A DNA stretch of 13,834 nt from CAZAEL01 sp964484135 (GCA_964484135.1 CAZAEL010000056.1:1-13834), one strand, 5' to 3'. Positions 3,892-12,483 are shown, numbered from the stretch's first letter. A program made the numbers and translations. Notes: a model not told the origin generated them from the sequence alone.

Positions 3892-5000
3892 AGGCCATTC
3901 CCCTCATGGACCTGGGGCCCGCGCACCGGCCCCTGGAACGCCGGGTGATGTCGGCCGTGCGGTCCGTGTACCGCCGCCACGCCTTCATCCTGGGCGAGGA
4001 GGTCGCGGCGCTGGAGCGGGACTTCGCCCGCCTTTGCGGCGCGGCCCACGGGGTGGGGATGTCTTCCGGCGCCGCGGCCCTGACCCTCACCCTGCGGGCC
4101 CTGGGCGTGGGGCCCGGCGATGAAGTGCTGACCACGCCCTTCACTTTTTTCGCCACGGCCGCGGCCGTGGCGTACGTGGGCGCCCGGCCGCGCTTCGTGG
4201 ACGTGGACCCCGCCACCCTCAACCTGGACCCCGCCCGCCTTGAGGCTTCCCGCACCCGCCGCACCCGCGCCGTCCTGCCGGTACACATCTTCGGCCAGCC
4301 CGCGGACATGGACCCCATTTTGCGCTTCGCCCGCCGGCGCGGCCTGGCCGTGGTGGAGGACGCCTGCCAGGCCCACGGCGCCCGTTACGGAGGCCGGCCC
4401 GCGGGGGCCCTGGGCGACGCCGGCTGTTTCAGCTTTTATCCGTCGAAAAATCTCGGGGGGCTGGGCGACGGCGGCATGGCGGTGACGAACCGGGCCCGGT
4501 TGGCGGAGAAACTGCGGGTTCTGCGGAACTGCGGCCGGCGCGCGTCGGCTTACGAGCACCCGGAGCTGGGATACAACGAACGGCTGGACAACCTGCAGGC
4601 CGCGGTGTTGAGGATCAAATTGGAGCGGCTCTCGGCCTGGACCCGGGAGCGCCGCCGTCTGGCGGAGGTTTACCGGGAGGAACTGGAAGGGGGCCCGGCC
4701 CGCCCCCTGGCCGTCCTGCCCAAGGCCGAACCGGTCTATCATCTGTTCACGGTGCGGGCCCCGCGGCGCGACGCGCTCAAGGCCCGCCTCGCGGAGCAGG
4801 GCATCGCGGCGGGGGTCTTCTACCAGACGCCGCTCCACCTGCAAAAGGCTTTTTCATCCCTCAAATACCGGCGCGGGGATTTTCCAGAGGCGGAGAAGGC
4901 CTCCGGGGACGTCCTGTCCCTGCCGATGTACCCCGGCCTGCCCGAAAGCGCGGCGCGCCGCGTGGCCCGGGCCGTCCGGGCCTTCTACCGGGGCAACTGA
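3888..5000 (+). CDS. DegT/DnrJ/EryC1/StrS-family PLP-dependent sugar aminotransferase
   Basis: A 370-residue protein of normal family length. These enzymes transfer an amino group to keto-sugars linked to nucleotides, for surface polysaccharides or secondary metabolites. Visible: N-terminal IPLMDL as in the family, an SSGAAAL phosphate-binding loop at 59-65, an FTFFATAAA stretch, the PLP-contacting VVEDACQAHG (155-164, Asp158), and the Schiff-base lysine in FYPSKNLGGLGDGG (Lys187). YNERLDNLQAA follows. The TTG at 3888 overlaps the stop of the MauE-like gene (TTGA) and gives the canonical N terminus; ATG 3906 is the alternative. The 3' end overlaps the convergent glycosyltransferase gene by 16 bp. 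The substrate cannot be read from the sequence. Co-transcription with two redox genes is odd and may be only operon packing. Confidence 0.93.
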   Translation: MKAIPLMDLGPAHRPLERRVMSAVRSVYRRHAFILGEEVAALERDFARLCGAAHGVGMSSGAAALTLTLRALGVGPGDEVLTTPFTFFATAAAVAYVGARPRFVDVDPATLNLDPARLEASRTRRTRAVLPVHIFGQPADMDPILRFARRRGLAVVEDACQAHGARYGGRPAGALGDAGCFSFYPSKNLGGLGDGGMAVTNRARLAEKLRVLRNCGRRASAYEHPELGYNERLDNLQAAVLRIKLERLSAWTRERRRLAEVYREELEGGPARPLAVLPKAEPVYHLFTVRAPRRDALKARLAEQGIAAGVFYQTPLHLQKAFSSLKYRRGDFPEAEKASGDVLSLPMYPGLPESAARRVARAVRAFYRGN

Positions 5001-6193
5001 GGGGGCCGGTCCGAGAGGACCGGCGGCCCCTGGAACAGGCGGAAGCCGGGGAACCGGGCCTTCCCATGCCGCAGCAGGAACCGTTCCGCGGACTGCGCCC
5101 CCGCCACCGCGAAGATCAGCGCCAGCGGCGAGACGGGCGCGAAGAACCGTCCGGCCCAAAAAACATGGCTGACGAAGGCGTACGGGAGGACCAGGAAAGA
5201 CAGGAAGAGGAACAGGGGCCGTTGAGAAGGCCTTGCCAGGGACAGGAGAATCCCCGCCGCGTACAGGCCCAGCAACCCCCACTTGACTCCGGCCGGAAGC
5301 CCGACGGAAAAATAGACCCGCTCGAAGAAAATCCACAGACAGCGGACATACCCGATCGCGCATTCCTTCAGGAACTCCGCCGGCGTGTGGCGCTCAAAGG
5401 CCCACTGGCGGAAGGTGAGGCTGGGCCGGTGGGCGTCCTTCTGCCATTCCTCGAAGGAGGCGGGGAACCCCGGATGGCCGATGTATTCCAGATTTGAAAA
5501 CCAGTAGGTGTGGAGGTTCACGGAATAAAAGGCGTCGCCGTGACGGGCCCGGTTGTTCTGGAAATGAAAGAACAGGAGGAACAGGGCCGGGAGGGCGGCC
5601 AGGAGAAAACGCGGCAGGCGGGTGCGGAGGGCATGGGCCGCCAGGACCAGGAGGGCGGAGCCCAGGTAATTGATCCGCGCGAGCATGAGGCCGGCCGCGG
5701 CCGCCGCGGCTTGGACGAAAGACCGTCTTTGCCGCGGTTCCGGGGCGAACGCCGCGGTCAGGAGCAGAAGGACGCCGACGGTTTCCAGGGAATGCCTCAG
5801 CCCCACGCCGTCGGAGACGATTTGGGCGGGAAGAAAGGCGAAGAGGCCGGCCGCGACCCAGGCGCCCCGCAACCCCAGAAAACGCCGCGCCAGCGGGTGG
5901 AAAAGCCACAGCGCGGGGACGAACCACAGGGCGGTCATGAGCCGGACGCCCAGGGGGAAGGCCAGCCCGGTCTTGTACAGGACCCACAGCCACCACACGA
6001 AGAGCGGCTCCCGGGGCGAGGTGTCGAAGGGATGGGCCAGGGACAGGGCCGGCGCGAGGAAACTTCCCAGGTCCGGATGGGGCGGATCCGCCCGGGTGAG
6101 GAGCACGTGCGCCAGGCGGGCCGCCAGCCCCAGGGCGGCGAGGACCGCCGGGCCGCGGGGGATCCTTTTGAAAAGGGACGAGAGGCGCTCCAT
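4985..6193 (-). CDS. GT-C-like integral membrane glycosyltransferase (ArnT/PMT-like)
   Basis: A 402-residue protein with about ten hydrophobic helices. After helix 1 a periplasmic loop carries DPPHPD (residues 36-41), where GT-C enzymes (PMT, ArnT, GT39/GT83) place a catalytic or metal-binding Asp. A SPREPLF segment and a GVGLRHS/RHSLETVGVLLLL stretch also resemble this group. The C-terminal third has a long extracytoplasmic part followed by more helices. Such enzymes move a sugar from a polyprenyl-phosphate donor to lipid or protein on the outer face of the inner membrane. The donor and acceptor are unknown. The frame stays open upstream, antisense to the M48 gene, but only the part from ATG 6193 has membrane-protein composition, so I start there. 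The ribosome-binding site is weak. It is convergent with the aminotransferase, which could feed the same envelope-sugar pathway. Confidence 0.7.
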   Translation of the reverse strand: MERLSSLFKRIPRGPAVLAALGLAARLAHVLLTRADPPHPDLGSFLAPALSLAHPFDTSPREPLFVWWLWVLYKTGLAFPLGVRLMTALWFVPALWLFHPLARRFLGLRGAWVAAGLFAFLPAQIVSDGVGLRHSLETVGVLLLLTAAFAPEPRQRRSFVQAAAAAAGLMLARINYLGSALLVLAAHALRTRLPRFLLAALPALFLLFFHFQNNRARHGDAFYSVNLHTYWFSNLEYIGHPGFPASFEEWQKDAHRPSLTFRQWAFERHTPAEFLKECAIGYVRCLWIFFERVYFSVGLPAGVKWGLLGLYAAGILLSLARPSQRPLFLFLSFLVLPYAFVSHVFWAGRFFAPVSPLALIFAVAGAQSAERFLLRHGKARFPGFRLFQGPPVLSDRPPQLPR

Positions 6194-6226
6194 GGATTGT
6201 CCAAGGGTACATTTTTGAGAGGGATC

Positions 6227-7510
6227 ATGAAACCCGCCCGAACGCGCCGTGTCGTCCTTTTCCTCCTGTGCGGGGCGTTTTTGGCGTCCTGCTTCCGCAA
6301 TCCCGTGACCCAGCGCCGGGAGGCCAAGCTCATCTCCGAGGAGGCGGAGCGGAGCATCGGGGCCGAGACGCGCCAGCAGTTGGTGCAGGAATACGGGGAA
6401 CTTCAAGACCCGGTGCTGCGGGAATACGTGTCCTCCCTCGGGAAGAAACTGGCGGCGGTGAGCGACCGGCCCCGCCTGGATTTCGTGTTCACCATCCTGG
6501 ACACGGACATGATCAACGCCTTCGCCGCGCCCGGCGGGTTCATCTTCGTCACGCGGGGCATCCTGGAGGAACTCTCCAGCGAGGCGGAGCTGGCCGTTGT
6601 GCTGGGCCACGAGATCGGCCACGTGTGCGCCTGGCACTCCATCAACATGATCGAGAAACAGATGGGGTACGGCACGCTCACGGCCCTGGGCGCCATCGCC
6701 TCGGGCATTCAACTGGGGCCCGAGGCCATGATCATGGTGGCCCAGACCGCGGACCTGTTCACCACCCTGTACCTGCTGGGATACAGCCGGGAGTACGAGC
6801 TGGAGGCCGACCGCGTGGGCCTGCGGTACGCCATCTCCGCCGGATACGACCCCCGGGCCGCGCTGTCCTTCTTCGAGCGGCTCGGCCGCCTCGAAAAACA
6901 GGAGGGCGGCGACCAGTGGGAGCCGTTTTTTCGCTCCCACCCGCCCACGGACGACCGCCTGGTCCAGGCGCGGCGGTACATGGAGCACATGAACACCGCC
7001 CAGAGGACCTTTTCCGAAGGTTTCGAGCCCTATCAGGAACTGAAGGAGCGCCTCCCCCGCCTGAAGCCCGAGGAGCGGGGGCGCCTGGAAGGGCCGCGGT
7101 TCATCCACGAGCGGGAGGGGATTTCTTTGGAGCTGCCGCCGGGCTGGAAATGGGAGACCGCCGGCCGCCTGGCCCTGGCGGGCTTCCGCGAGGAAAAGGG
7201 CGAAGGGTGGGGGGAGTTGAGGCGCCAGCGCCTGGGGCGGGGGTTGACCGCCCGGGAATACGCGGAAAAGGCGGCCCTGGAAAAACGCTGGATGCCGCTG
7301 CAGGGGCGCGAGGTCCTCTACCCCGCCGGTTACGGGTACCTGGGCCAGTATCAGGGCAGCGGCGTCCTGGGCGGCGTCTTCCAGTACCGGGCCCTGTTCC
7401 TGGTCCGTGACGGCGTGGGATACGCCCTGGTCTGCGCCGCGCCGCCGGAGAAGATCGCGTCCTACCTGGTGCCGTTCGAGCAGATCTTGCGGTCGTTCCA
7501 TCTGGAATGA
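6227..7510 (+). CDS. M48-family lipoprotein metallopeptidase with C-terminal PsbP-like domain
   Basis: A 427-residue lipoprotein peptidase. The signal peptide ends in a lipobox with LAS before Cys22. The zinc motif HEIGH lies at 128-132 (His128, Glu129, His132). The third ligand region YELEADRVG is at 190-198, with Glu191 the likely ligand. FAAPGGFIFVTRGIL (99-113) is the usual M48C element before it. Relatives such as BepA (YfgC) and LoiP clear or assemble outer-membrane proteins in the periplasm. Residues about 305-427 are an extra domain: REGISLELPPGW at its start and a closing FEQILRSFHLE suggest a PsbP/Mog1-like fold. BepA instead carries TPR repeats, so the substrate-handling module differs. 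GAGAGGG-type purine-rich sequence at 6217-6223 precedes the ATG. The next gene starts 14 bp after the stop and encodes a putative outer-membrane barrel, a possible client. Confidence 0.9.
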   Translation: MKPARTRRVVLFLLCGAFLASCFRNPVTQRREAKLISEEAERSIGAETRQQLVQEYGELQDPVLREYVSSLGKKLAAVSDRPRLDFVFTILDTDMINAFAAPGGFIFVTRGILEELSSEAELAVVLGHEIGHVCAWHSINMIEKQMGYGTLTALGAIASGIQLGPEAMIMVAQTADLFTTLYLLGYSREYELEADRVGLRYAISAGYDPRAALSFFERLGRLEKQEGGDQWEPFFRSHPPTDDRLVQARRYMEHMNTAQRTFSEGFEPYQELKERLPRLKPEERGRLEGPRFIHEREGISLELPPGWKWETAGRLALAGFREEKGEGWGELRRQRLGRGLTAREYAEKAALEKRWMPLQGREVLYPAGYGYLGQYQGSGVLGGVFQYRALFLVRDGVGYALVCAAPPEKIASYLVPFEQILRSFHLE

Positions 7511-7524
7511 GACAGGGGGTTCCC

Positions 7525-8463
7525 ATGCCGTTGCTTCGTCCGGTTTTTTTCGTGTTTTCGTTGGGGCTGGCGGCCGTTGCGACGGCCCGCGCCGGTTTTT
7601 CCGGCGGCTATGAGCCGACCAACGGCTCGGGCCGGTACCGCAAAGGGGAATGGCGGGCCGCTCTGTCGCTTCCCTGGAAAGGGCCCGAGCTGCAGGACGA
7701 TCCGGTTTATCACCTGGATTACCGGGAGAGCCGCCTCAAGCGGCAAGGCGTTGAGCCGCCCACCCTGACCCGCGGGATCCGATTCCACATCGATTATTTC
7801 CGGCAGATCAAGGTCGGCGGGCATTTCTGGAGGACCTACGTCACGGCCGAAACCCTGGGAGGGTACCGGGCCAACGGGGGCGGGGCCTTCGCCGCGGTGC
7901 GGGGCAACGGCTGGGTCCCCCTGGCCGACGTGACGGAGGATTTCGTCCCCGGTCCGGTGCACAGCGAATGGGCCTTCTCCTGGTCCCAGTCATCCCGGTA
8001 CGAGCACGTGCTTTTTCCCGTGGTCGGACAGCTCTGGAAGAAACTGGGGGACGACGCATATGAATTTTCCGTCAAGGAAACATTCCGCAAGAGCACGACC
8101 GCGCGGCTCCGCTGGGTCCGCCACGTGTACGACCAGGACGTGCCGGCCCTGGTCAATAGCGGACGGTACTTTTTTCTCGGCCAGGTTCAGGCCGCGGAGG
8201 AGCCCGAATGGTTGCACGGGTTCCCCGGGGACGTCTTTGCGATGGGGCTGGAGCGATCCTTTGCCGACGTGTTCCGTCTCTCCGGCGATTGGGAACGGTT
8301 CTCCTATGAGGCCGGGCTCTCCACCAAGGCCGACAAATACACGGTGGAGGGGGGTCTCACCTTTGGGAAGGCGGTCACGCTGGGGGGACGGTACCAGTCT
8401 TTTCGGCCCCGCGACGGGCGAAAGACCGAATACCGGGGCGGGTCTCTATCGATCAGATTCTAG
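7525..8463 (+). CDS. Exported protein, probable outer-membrane beta-barrel, unknown function
   Basis: A 312-residue protein I cannot assign to a family. Residues 1-23 form a Sec signal peptide with an ARA cleavage site. The mature part has no hydrophobic helix, is rich in aromatic residues and alternating strands, and ends in LSIRF with a terminal Phe, the pattern recognised by the BAM machinery. The C-terminal third (from about residue 215: VFAMGLERSFADVF onward) shows clear amphipathic strand repeats. ATG 7525 was chosen over ATG 7507 because AGGGGG at 7514-7519 sits 5 nt before it and the signal peptide then starts properly. The gene follows the M48 lipoprotein peptidase by 14 bp, so they are likely co-transcribed. 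I infer an outer-membrane protein handled or surveyed by that peptidase. Confidence 0.75.
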   Translation: MPLLRPVFFVFSLGLAAVATARAGFSGGYEPTNGSGRYRKGEWRAALSLPWKGPELQDDPVYHLDYRESRLKRQGVEPPTLTRGIRFHIDYFRQIKVGGHFWRTYVTAETLGGYRANGGGAFAAVRGNGWVPLADVTEDFVPGPVHSEWAFSWSQSSRYEHVLFPVVGQLWKKLGDDAYEFSVKETFRKSTTARLRWVRHVYDQDVPALVNSGRYFFLGQVQAAEEPEWLHGFPGDVFAMGLERSFADVFRLSGDWERFSYEAGLSTKADKYTVEGGLTFGKAVTLGGRYQSFRPRDGRKTEYRGGSLSIRF

Positions 8464-8479
8464 GAACGGCGGGGCGTTC

Positions 8480-8508
8480 TTGCGCGCCCGTGGGGCACTT
8501 GCTATACT
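8480..8508 (+). promoter_or_regulatory. Sigma70-type promoter for tRNA-Phe
   Basis: TTGCGC (8480-8485) and TATACT (8503-8508) with an ideal 17-bp spacer, about 49 bp upstream of tRNA-Phe and just after the stop of the preceding gene. Confidence 0.7.
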
Positions 8509-8556
8509 GAGGACTCCCGTTTCTCCCCGTTTTTCCGCCCATTTCGACGATTTTTC

Positions 8557-8629
8557 GCCGAGGTAGCTCAGTTGGTAGAGCACAGGTCTGAAAAACCTGG
8601 TGTCGCCAGTTCGATTCTGGCCCTCGGCA
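8557..8629 (+). tRNA. tRNA-Phe (anticodon GAA)
   Basis: Acceptor strands GCCGAGG (8557-8563) and CCTCGGC (8622-8628), discriminator A8629. The D-arm contains TAGCTCAGTTGGTAGAGCA. The anticodon stem is CAGGT/ACCTG (8583-8587/8595-8599) with loop CTGAAAA and anticodon GAA at 8590-8592. The T-arm is GCCAG/CTGGC with loop TTCGATT. CCA is not encoded. A T-run (8632-8637) follows and may serve as terminator. It converges with the Omp85-like gene, which ends 21 bp away. Confidence 0.95.
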
Positions 8630-8650
8630 CGTTTTTTCTGGAACCGGTTC

Positions 8651-10279
8651 TTAGAACGCCTGGCTGGAGCCGAAGGTGACCACCCAACGGCTCTCGCCCT
8701 TCACTTCCTTGACGGCGTAGGCCACGTCCAGCCGCAGGCATTGGCCCACGCTGCTGCGCGAGAGGTAGAAGCGCAGCCCCGTCCCCACGTCCATCTTCAC
8801 GTCCCGCGCCCGGATGGCCCGCCCCCGGTCCCACACGTACCCCGCGTCGTAGAACGCCACCGCCCCCAGCCCCATCAATTTCAGAATGTCGTCCACCAGG
8901 AAGAAGCGGTTCTCCACGTTCAGCAGAAGCAGCTTGTTTCCGGCGAACTGATTGAGCTGGTACCCGCGCAGGCCCCGGTCCCCGCCCAGGAGGATCTGGG
9001 ACTCGGGCGCGGGCCGCGCCAGATATTGGGCCTCCAGGTGCAGGGCCAGGGTCTGTCGGGGATGGAAGTGGTTGTAATATTCCAGGTCCAGCCGGGACAG
9101 GGTGTCCCGCCAGGCGCCGTCCTCGAACCGGCCCGTGTTCTCCATCGTGGCCAGGCCGAAGTCCGTCGGGCCGCGCTCCCGGCCCGCGAAGGACTTGAGT
9201 TCCAGGAACGTGGCGGGCTGGGACCCGCGGACCCAGTTGCGGGAGATCCCCACGATCCCCTGGAGGGAAGGGCCCAGGGCGAAGTCTTCCTCCCGGTCGT
9301 ACAGCTTGATGCGGTCCACGGTGAGGAAGCGCACCCGCTCCTCGTGGAAGCTCAGGTTCGCCATGTGGTAAGTGTCGTCGCGCAGGTCGGCCGCGCCCGG
9401 CCCTTCGGTCAGGAGGCTGTCCCGCCGGTACCGGTACCCCAGCCCGGCCCGGTGGATGCGCCTGGGCGTGGACCCGAGGGAGCGGGCGTACCCCGCGGAC
9501 ATGTCCTTTTCCGTGTGGCGGAACTTGAGGACCTCTCTGCCGTTGTCGTACAGGCGCGAGGTTTCCACGTCGGAGACGCCCTCGAACGCCGCGGACCAGG
9601 GCGTGATGGAGGAATAGAAGGGCCGCTCCAGGGCCAGGGACCGGCCGATCCCCTCCTCTTTTTGGTCGTAGTTCACGTCCAGCTTGATGCGCCGGGCCCC
9701 CAGGTCCGGGTCGGAATAGGAGAGGGACCGGCTGATGCGGCCGGTCTCGTCCCGCTTGTAAAAGAAAGCCGTCTCCGTGCCCCGCCCCAGGAAGTTCCGC
9801 TCCCGCAGGCCGATCTTCCCGTACACCTTGCTGCCCACGCCCGACAACGTGAGCGTGGGTTCCGTGGTCCAGGTCTCCTGCACCTCCACCAGGAGGTCCA
9901 CCTGGGCGTCGTCCACGGGCCGGGGCGTGATCCGCACCCGGCGCAGGCGGAAGAGCTTCCGGAGCAGGCGTTCCGATTCCCGCACCAGGAGCGGGTTGAA
10001 CGCGTCCCCTTCCCGGATCAGGAGCTGGTGCCGGATGGCCTTGTCGCGGGTGGAAAAGTGCAGGCGGTTGACCGTTCGGTAAAACAGCTTGTTTTCCGCG
10101 GGGAGGGACGTGTCGAAGATGTCCTTGTGGTCGATCAGGATATGGCGCACGCGCTTGCCGGCGAAACCTTCCGCGCCCGGCAGGGGGGAAGGGACGGCCG
10201 GCCCCGCGGCCAAAAGGGCCAGGAGCAGCAGAAAGCGGCGTGAAGTCCTGTTGGAGCGGGAGGGCGCGCGCGCGGACAT
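8651..10279 (-). CDS. Short Omp85-superfamily outer-membrane protein (BamA/TamA-like)
   Basis: A 542-residue protein. The signal peptide spans residues 1 to about 36 (basic start, LLLLALLAAG core). One recognisable POTRA-like domain lies at about 42-136: it starts GKRVRHILID, has the REGDAFN turn, and ends VDLLVEVQETW. The rest is a 16-strand-type barrel. The loop-6 signature GGDRGLRGY lies at 432-440, with LRGY standing for the VRGF/Y motif of Omp85 proteins. The chain ends with Phe as outer-membrane barrels do. Omp85 proteins insert or export proteins at the outer membrane. With only one POTRA this is shorter than BamA (five POTRAs) and close to TamA-size or BamA-like accessory proteins, so I give no symbol. 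ATG 10279 was preferred to ATG 10291 because GAGGG lies 5 nt before it. TATAAT at 10295-10290 lies very close upstream. The gene diverges from the aldolase gene. Confidence 0.88.
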   Translation of the reverse strand: MSARAPSRSNRTSRRFLLLLALLAAGPAVPSPLPGAEGFAGKRVRHILIDHKDIFDTSLPAENKLFYRTVNRLHFSTRDKAIRHQLLIREGDAFNPLLVRESERLLRKLFRLRRVRITPRPVDDAQVDLLVEVQETWTTEPTLTLSGVGSKVYGKIGLRERNFLGRGTETAFFYKRDETGRISRSLSYSDPDLGARRIKLDVNYDQKEEGIGRSLALERPFYSSITPWSAAFEGVSDVETSRLYDNGREVLKFRHTEKDMSAGYARSLGSTPRRIHRAGLGYRYRRDSLLTEGPGAADLRDDTYHMANLSFHEERVRFLTVDRIKLYDREEDFALGPSLQGIVGISRNWVRGSQPATFLELKSFAGRERGPTDFGLATMENTGRFEDGAWRDTLSRLDLEYYNHFHPRQTLALHLEAQYLARPAPESQILLGGDRGLRGYQLNQFAGNKLLLLNVENRFFLVDDILKLMGLGAVAFYDAGYVWDRGRAIRARDVKMDVGTGLRFYLSRSSVGQCLRLDVAYAVKEVKGESRWVVTFGSSQAF

Positions 10280-10387
10280 GGAAGCCCTCATTATACGGTT
10301 TTGGCGGGGGCGGCGGGAGGTCTTTTCAACGGTGCGCGGGACGAAAAGCTCAAAAAATGTTAAAAAAGGACTTCTCCCGAACGCCCT

Positions 10388-12460
10388 ATGCGAAGCCGCT
10401 GGAACGACAAAGAAGCCCGGTCCTTCGTGGACAAATACAAGGCCCACGGCGAGGACCTGGCCCTGCGCACCTACTCCGCCCGGCTCATCGGCCAAGAGCC
10501 GTCCCTGGTCCTGCACGGCGGCGGCAACACCTCGGTCAAGACGCGGGTCAAGGACCTCCTGGGCGGGGCCGTGCCCGTGCTCCGCGTGAAGGGCTCCGGC
10601 TGGGACCTGGCCTCCATCGAGCCGGCGGGCCATCCGGCGGTGCGGCTGGAGCCCCTGACCGGCCTGCGCGCGCTGGAAGCGCTGTCGGACCGGGACATGG
10701 TCAACTTTTTCCGCGCCCACATGCTGGACAGCGCCGGCCCCAACCCTTCGGTGGAGACCCTGCTCCACGCCTTCCTGCCCCACAAGTTCATCGACCACAC
10801 CCACGCGGACGCGGTGCTGGCCTTGGCGGACCAGCCCCGGGCCGCGGACCTGGCCCAAGAATGGGCCGGGGGCCGGCTGGGCGTGGTCCCCTACATCATG
10901 CCCGGTTTTTCCCTGGCCAAGCTGGCGGCCCGGGTGTACGAGGAAAACCCCCGCGTGGAGGGCCTGATCCTCCTGAAGCACGGGCTTTTCACCTTCGGGG
11001 AGACGGCCCGGGAAAGCTACGAGCGCATGGTCCGGTGGGTGGACCGGGCGGAAAAATATCTGGCCCGGGCCAAGCCGTTCGTTTTCCATTCCCGCAAACC
11101 CGCCCGCCGCCCGGACGCCCGGTCCGTGGGCCTGGCCGCCAATTTCATCCGCGCCCAATGCCGGCTTTCCCGCGCCGCGGCCAAGCAGGAAGACCCGGTC
11201 CAACGCCTGATCGTGCGCCACCGGGCCACGCCCGCCCTCCTGGCCTTCGCGGACAGCCGGGAGGCTGCGACGCTTTCCCAACGGGGCCCGGCCACGCCGG
11301 ACCACATCCTTCGCACCAAGGCCAAGCCCCTGGTCCTGCCGCCCACGCCCGCCGGGGACCGGGACGCCTTTGAAAAGGCCCTGCGCCGGGGCGTGGAAAA
11401 ATACAAGGCCGCCTACCAAGCCTATTTCCAACGGCACAGCCGCCGGGCGGCGGAAAAAAAGGTTCCGCTGGACCCTTTGCCTCGACTCATCCTGGCGCCG
11501 GGCCTGGGGCTTTTTTCCGCGGCCGCGGACGCCCCGGCCGCGGACATGGCCCTGGACATTTACGAGCACACGGTGGACATCATTGAAAAGGCCTCCCGCG
11601 TGGGGCGGTACGAGGTCCTGCCGGAGGCGGAGCTTTTCAACATGGAGTACTGGTCCCTGGAGCAGGCCAAGCTGGGCAAGGCCGTTGAAAAACCCTTTGA
11701 CCGGAAAATCGTCTGGGTTTCGGGCGCGGCCTCAGGGATAGGCCTGGCCGCGGCCCAAGCCTTCAATCGCCTGGGGGCCCACGTGTTCCTCACGGACCTG
11801 CGCCGGGACCGGCTCAAGGAGGCGCTGGCCTCCCTGCCCGCGCCCCGGCGCGCGGACGCGGACGTCTGCGACGTCACGGATCCCCGCCAAGCGGAAAAGT
11901 CCTTTGACCTCTGTTCCGCGACCTTCGGCGGGGTGGACGTGGTCGTGTCCAACGCGGGCGCGGCCTTCACCGGTCCCCTGGCGGACTGCCCGGACGAAAC
12001 CTTCCGCGAGAGCTTTGAGATCAACTTTTTCTCCCACCAGAACGTGGCCCGGGCCGCGGCCCGGGTGTTCCGGCGGCAGGGCCTGGGGGGCGACCTGCTT
12101 TTCAACGCCTCCAAGGGGGCCTTCAACCCGGGGCCGGACTTCGGGCCCTATGTGATCCCCAAGGCGGGCGTGGTGGCGCTCATGCGGCAGTACGCCATCG
12201 AGCTGGCCGGGATCGGGGTGCGGAGCAACGCGGTGAACGCGGACCGGGTCAACACCGGCATGTACGCGGGCGGCCTCCTGGCGGCGCGGGCCCGGGCCCG
12301 GGGCCTGTCCAAGGACCAATATTTGACCGCCAACCTCCTGGGCCAGGAGGTGTACGCGGAGGACGTGGCCCAGGCCTTCGTGTCCCTGGCCCTGTCGCGC
12401 AAGACCACGGGCGCGGTCCTGCCCGTGGACGGCGGGAACGCCGCGGCCTTCCCGCGGTAG
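10388..12460 (+). CDS. Bifunctional class II aldolase / short-chain dehydrogenase (RhaEW/YuxG-like)
   Basis: A 690-residue fusion protein. Residues 1-430 are a class II aldolase/adducin-type domain: HGGGNTS at 43-49, SGWD at 70-73, zinc ligands in HTHAD (His137, His139) and KHG (His198). Residues about 438-690 are a classical short-chain dehydrogenase: the nucleotide motif GAASGIG at 446-452, NAG at 522-524, catalytic Tyr588 and Lys592 in YVIPK, and a C-terminal PVDGG. Known relatives cleave rhamnulose 1-phosphate to dihydroxyacetone phosphate and lactaldehyde and oxidise the lactaldehyde; many homologues have untested substrates, so L-rhamnose use is inference. No rhamnose isomerase, kinase or transporter lies nearby. 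The start MRSRWNDKEA matches the family N terminus although AAGGA is 17 nt upstream. It diverges from the Omp85-like gene and is followed after 23 bp by the small membrane protein. Confidence 0.92.
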   Translation: MRSRWNDKEARSFVDKYKAHGEDLALRTYSARLIGQEPSLVLHGGGNTSVKTRVKDLLGGAVPVLRVKGSGWDLASIEPAGHPAVRLEPLTGLRALEALSDRDMVNFFRAHMLDSAGPNPSVETLLHAFLPHKFIDHTHADAVLALADQPRAADLAQEWAGGRLGVVPYIMPGFSLAKLAARVYEENPRVEGLILLKHGLFTFGETARESYERMVRWVDRAEKYLARAKPFVFHSRKPARRPDARSVGLAANFIRAQCRLSRAAAKQEDPVQRLIVRHRATPALLAFADSREAATLSQRGPATPDHILRTKAKPLVLPPTPAGDRDAFEKALRRGVEKYKAAYQAYFQRHSRRAAEKKVPLDPLPRLILAPGLGLFSAAADAPAADMALDIYEHTVDIIEKASRVGRYEVLPEAELFNMEYWSLEQAKLGKAVEKPFDRKIVWVSGAASGIGLAAAQAFNRLGAHVFLTDLRRDRLKEALASLPAPRRADADVCDVTDPRQAEKSFDLCSATFGGVDVVVSNAGAAFTGPLADCPDETFRESFEINFFSHQNVARAAARVFRRQGLGGDLLFNASKGAFNPGPDFGPYVIPKAGVVALMRQYAIELAGIGVRSNAVNADRVNTGMYAGGLLAARARARGLSKDQYLTANLLGQEVYAEDVAQAFVSLALSRKTTGAVLPVDGGNAAAFPR

Positions 12461-12483
12461 ATCGTCAGGCAAGGAGAAAGCGC

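Noticed and set aside
6194..7501. Upstream extension of the glycosyltransferase frame antisense to the M48 gene
   Set aside because: The plus strand holds a complete M48 peptidase with all catalytic motifs. The antisense part has no membrane helices or family motifs, while the part from 6193 down does.
10280..11569. Upstream extension of the Omp85 frame antisense to the aldolase/dehydrogenase gene
   Set aside because: The plus strand carries a full-length fusion enzyme with intact motifs. A signal peptide starts at 10279, which marks the real N terminus.
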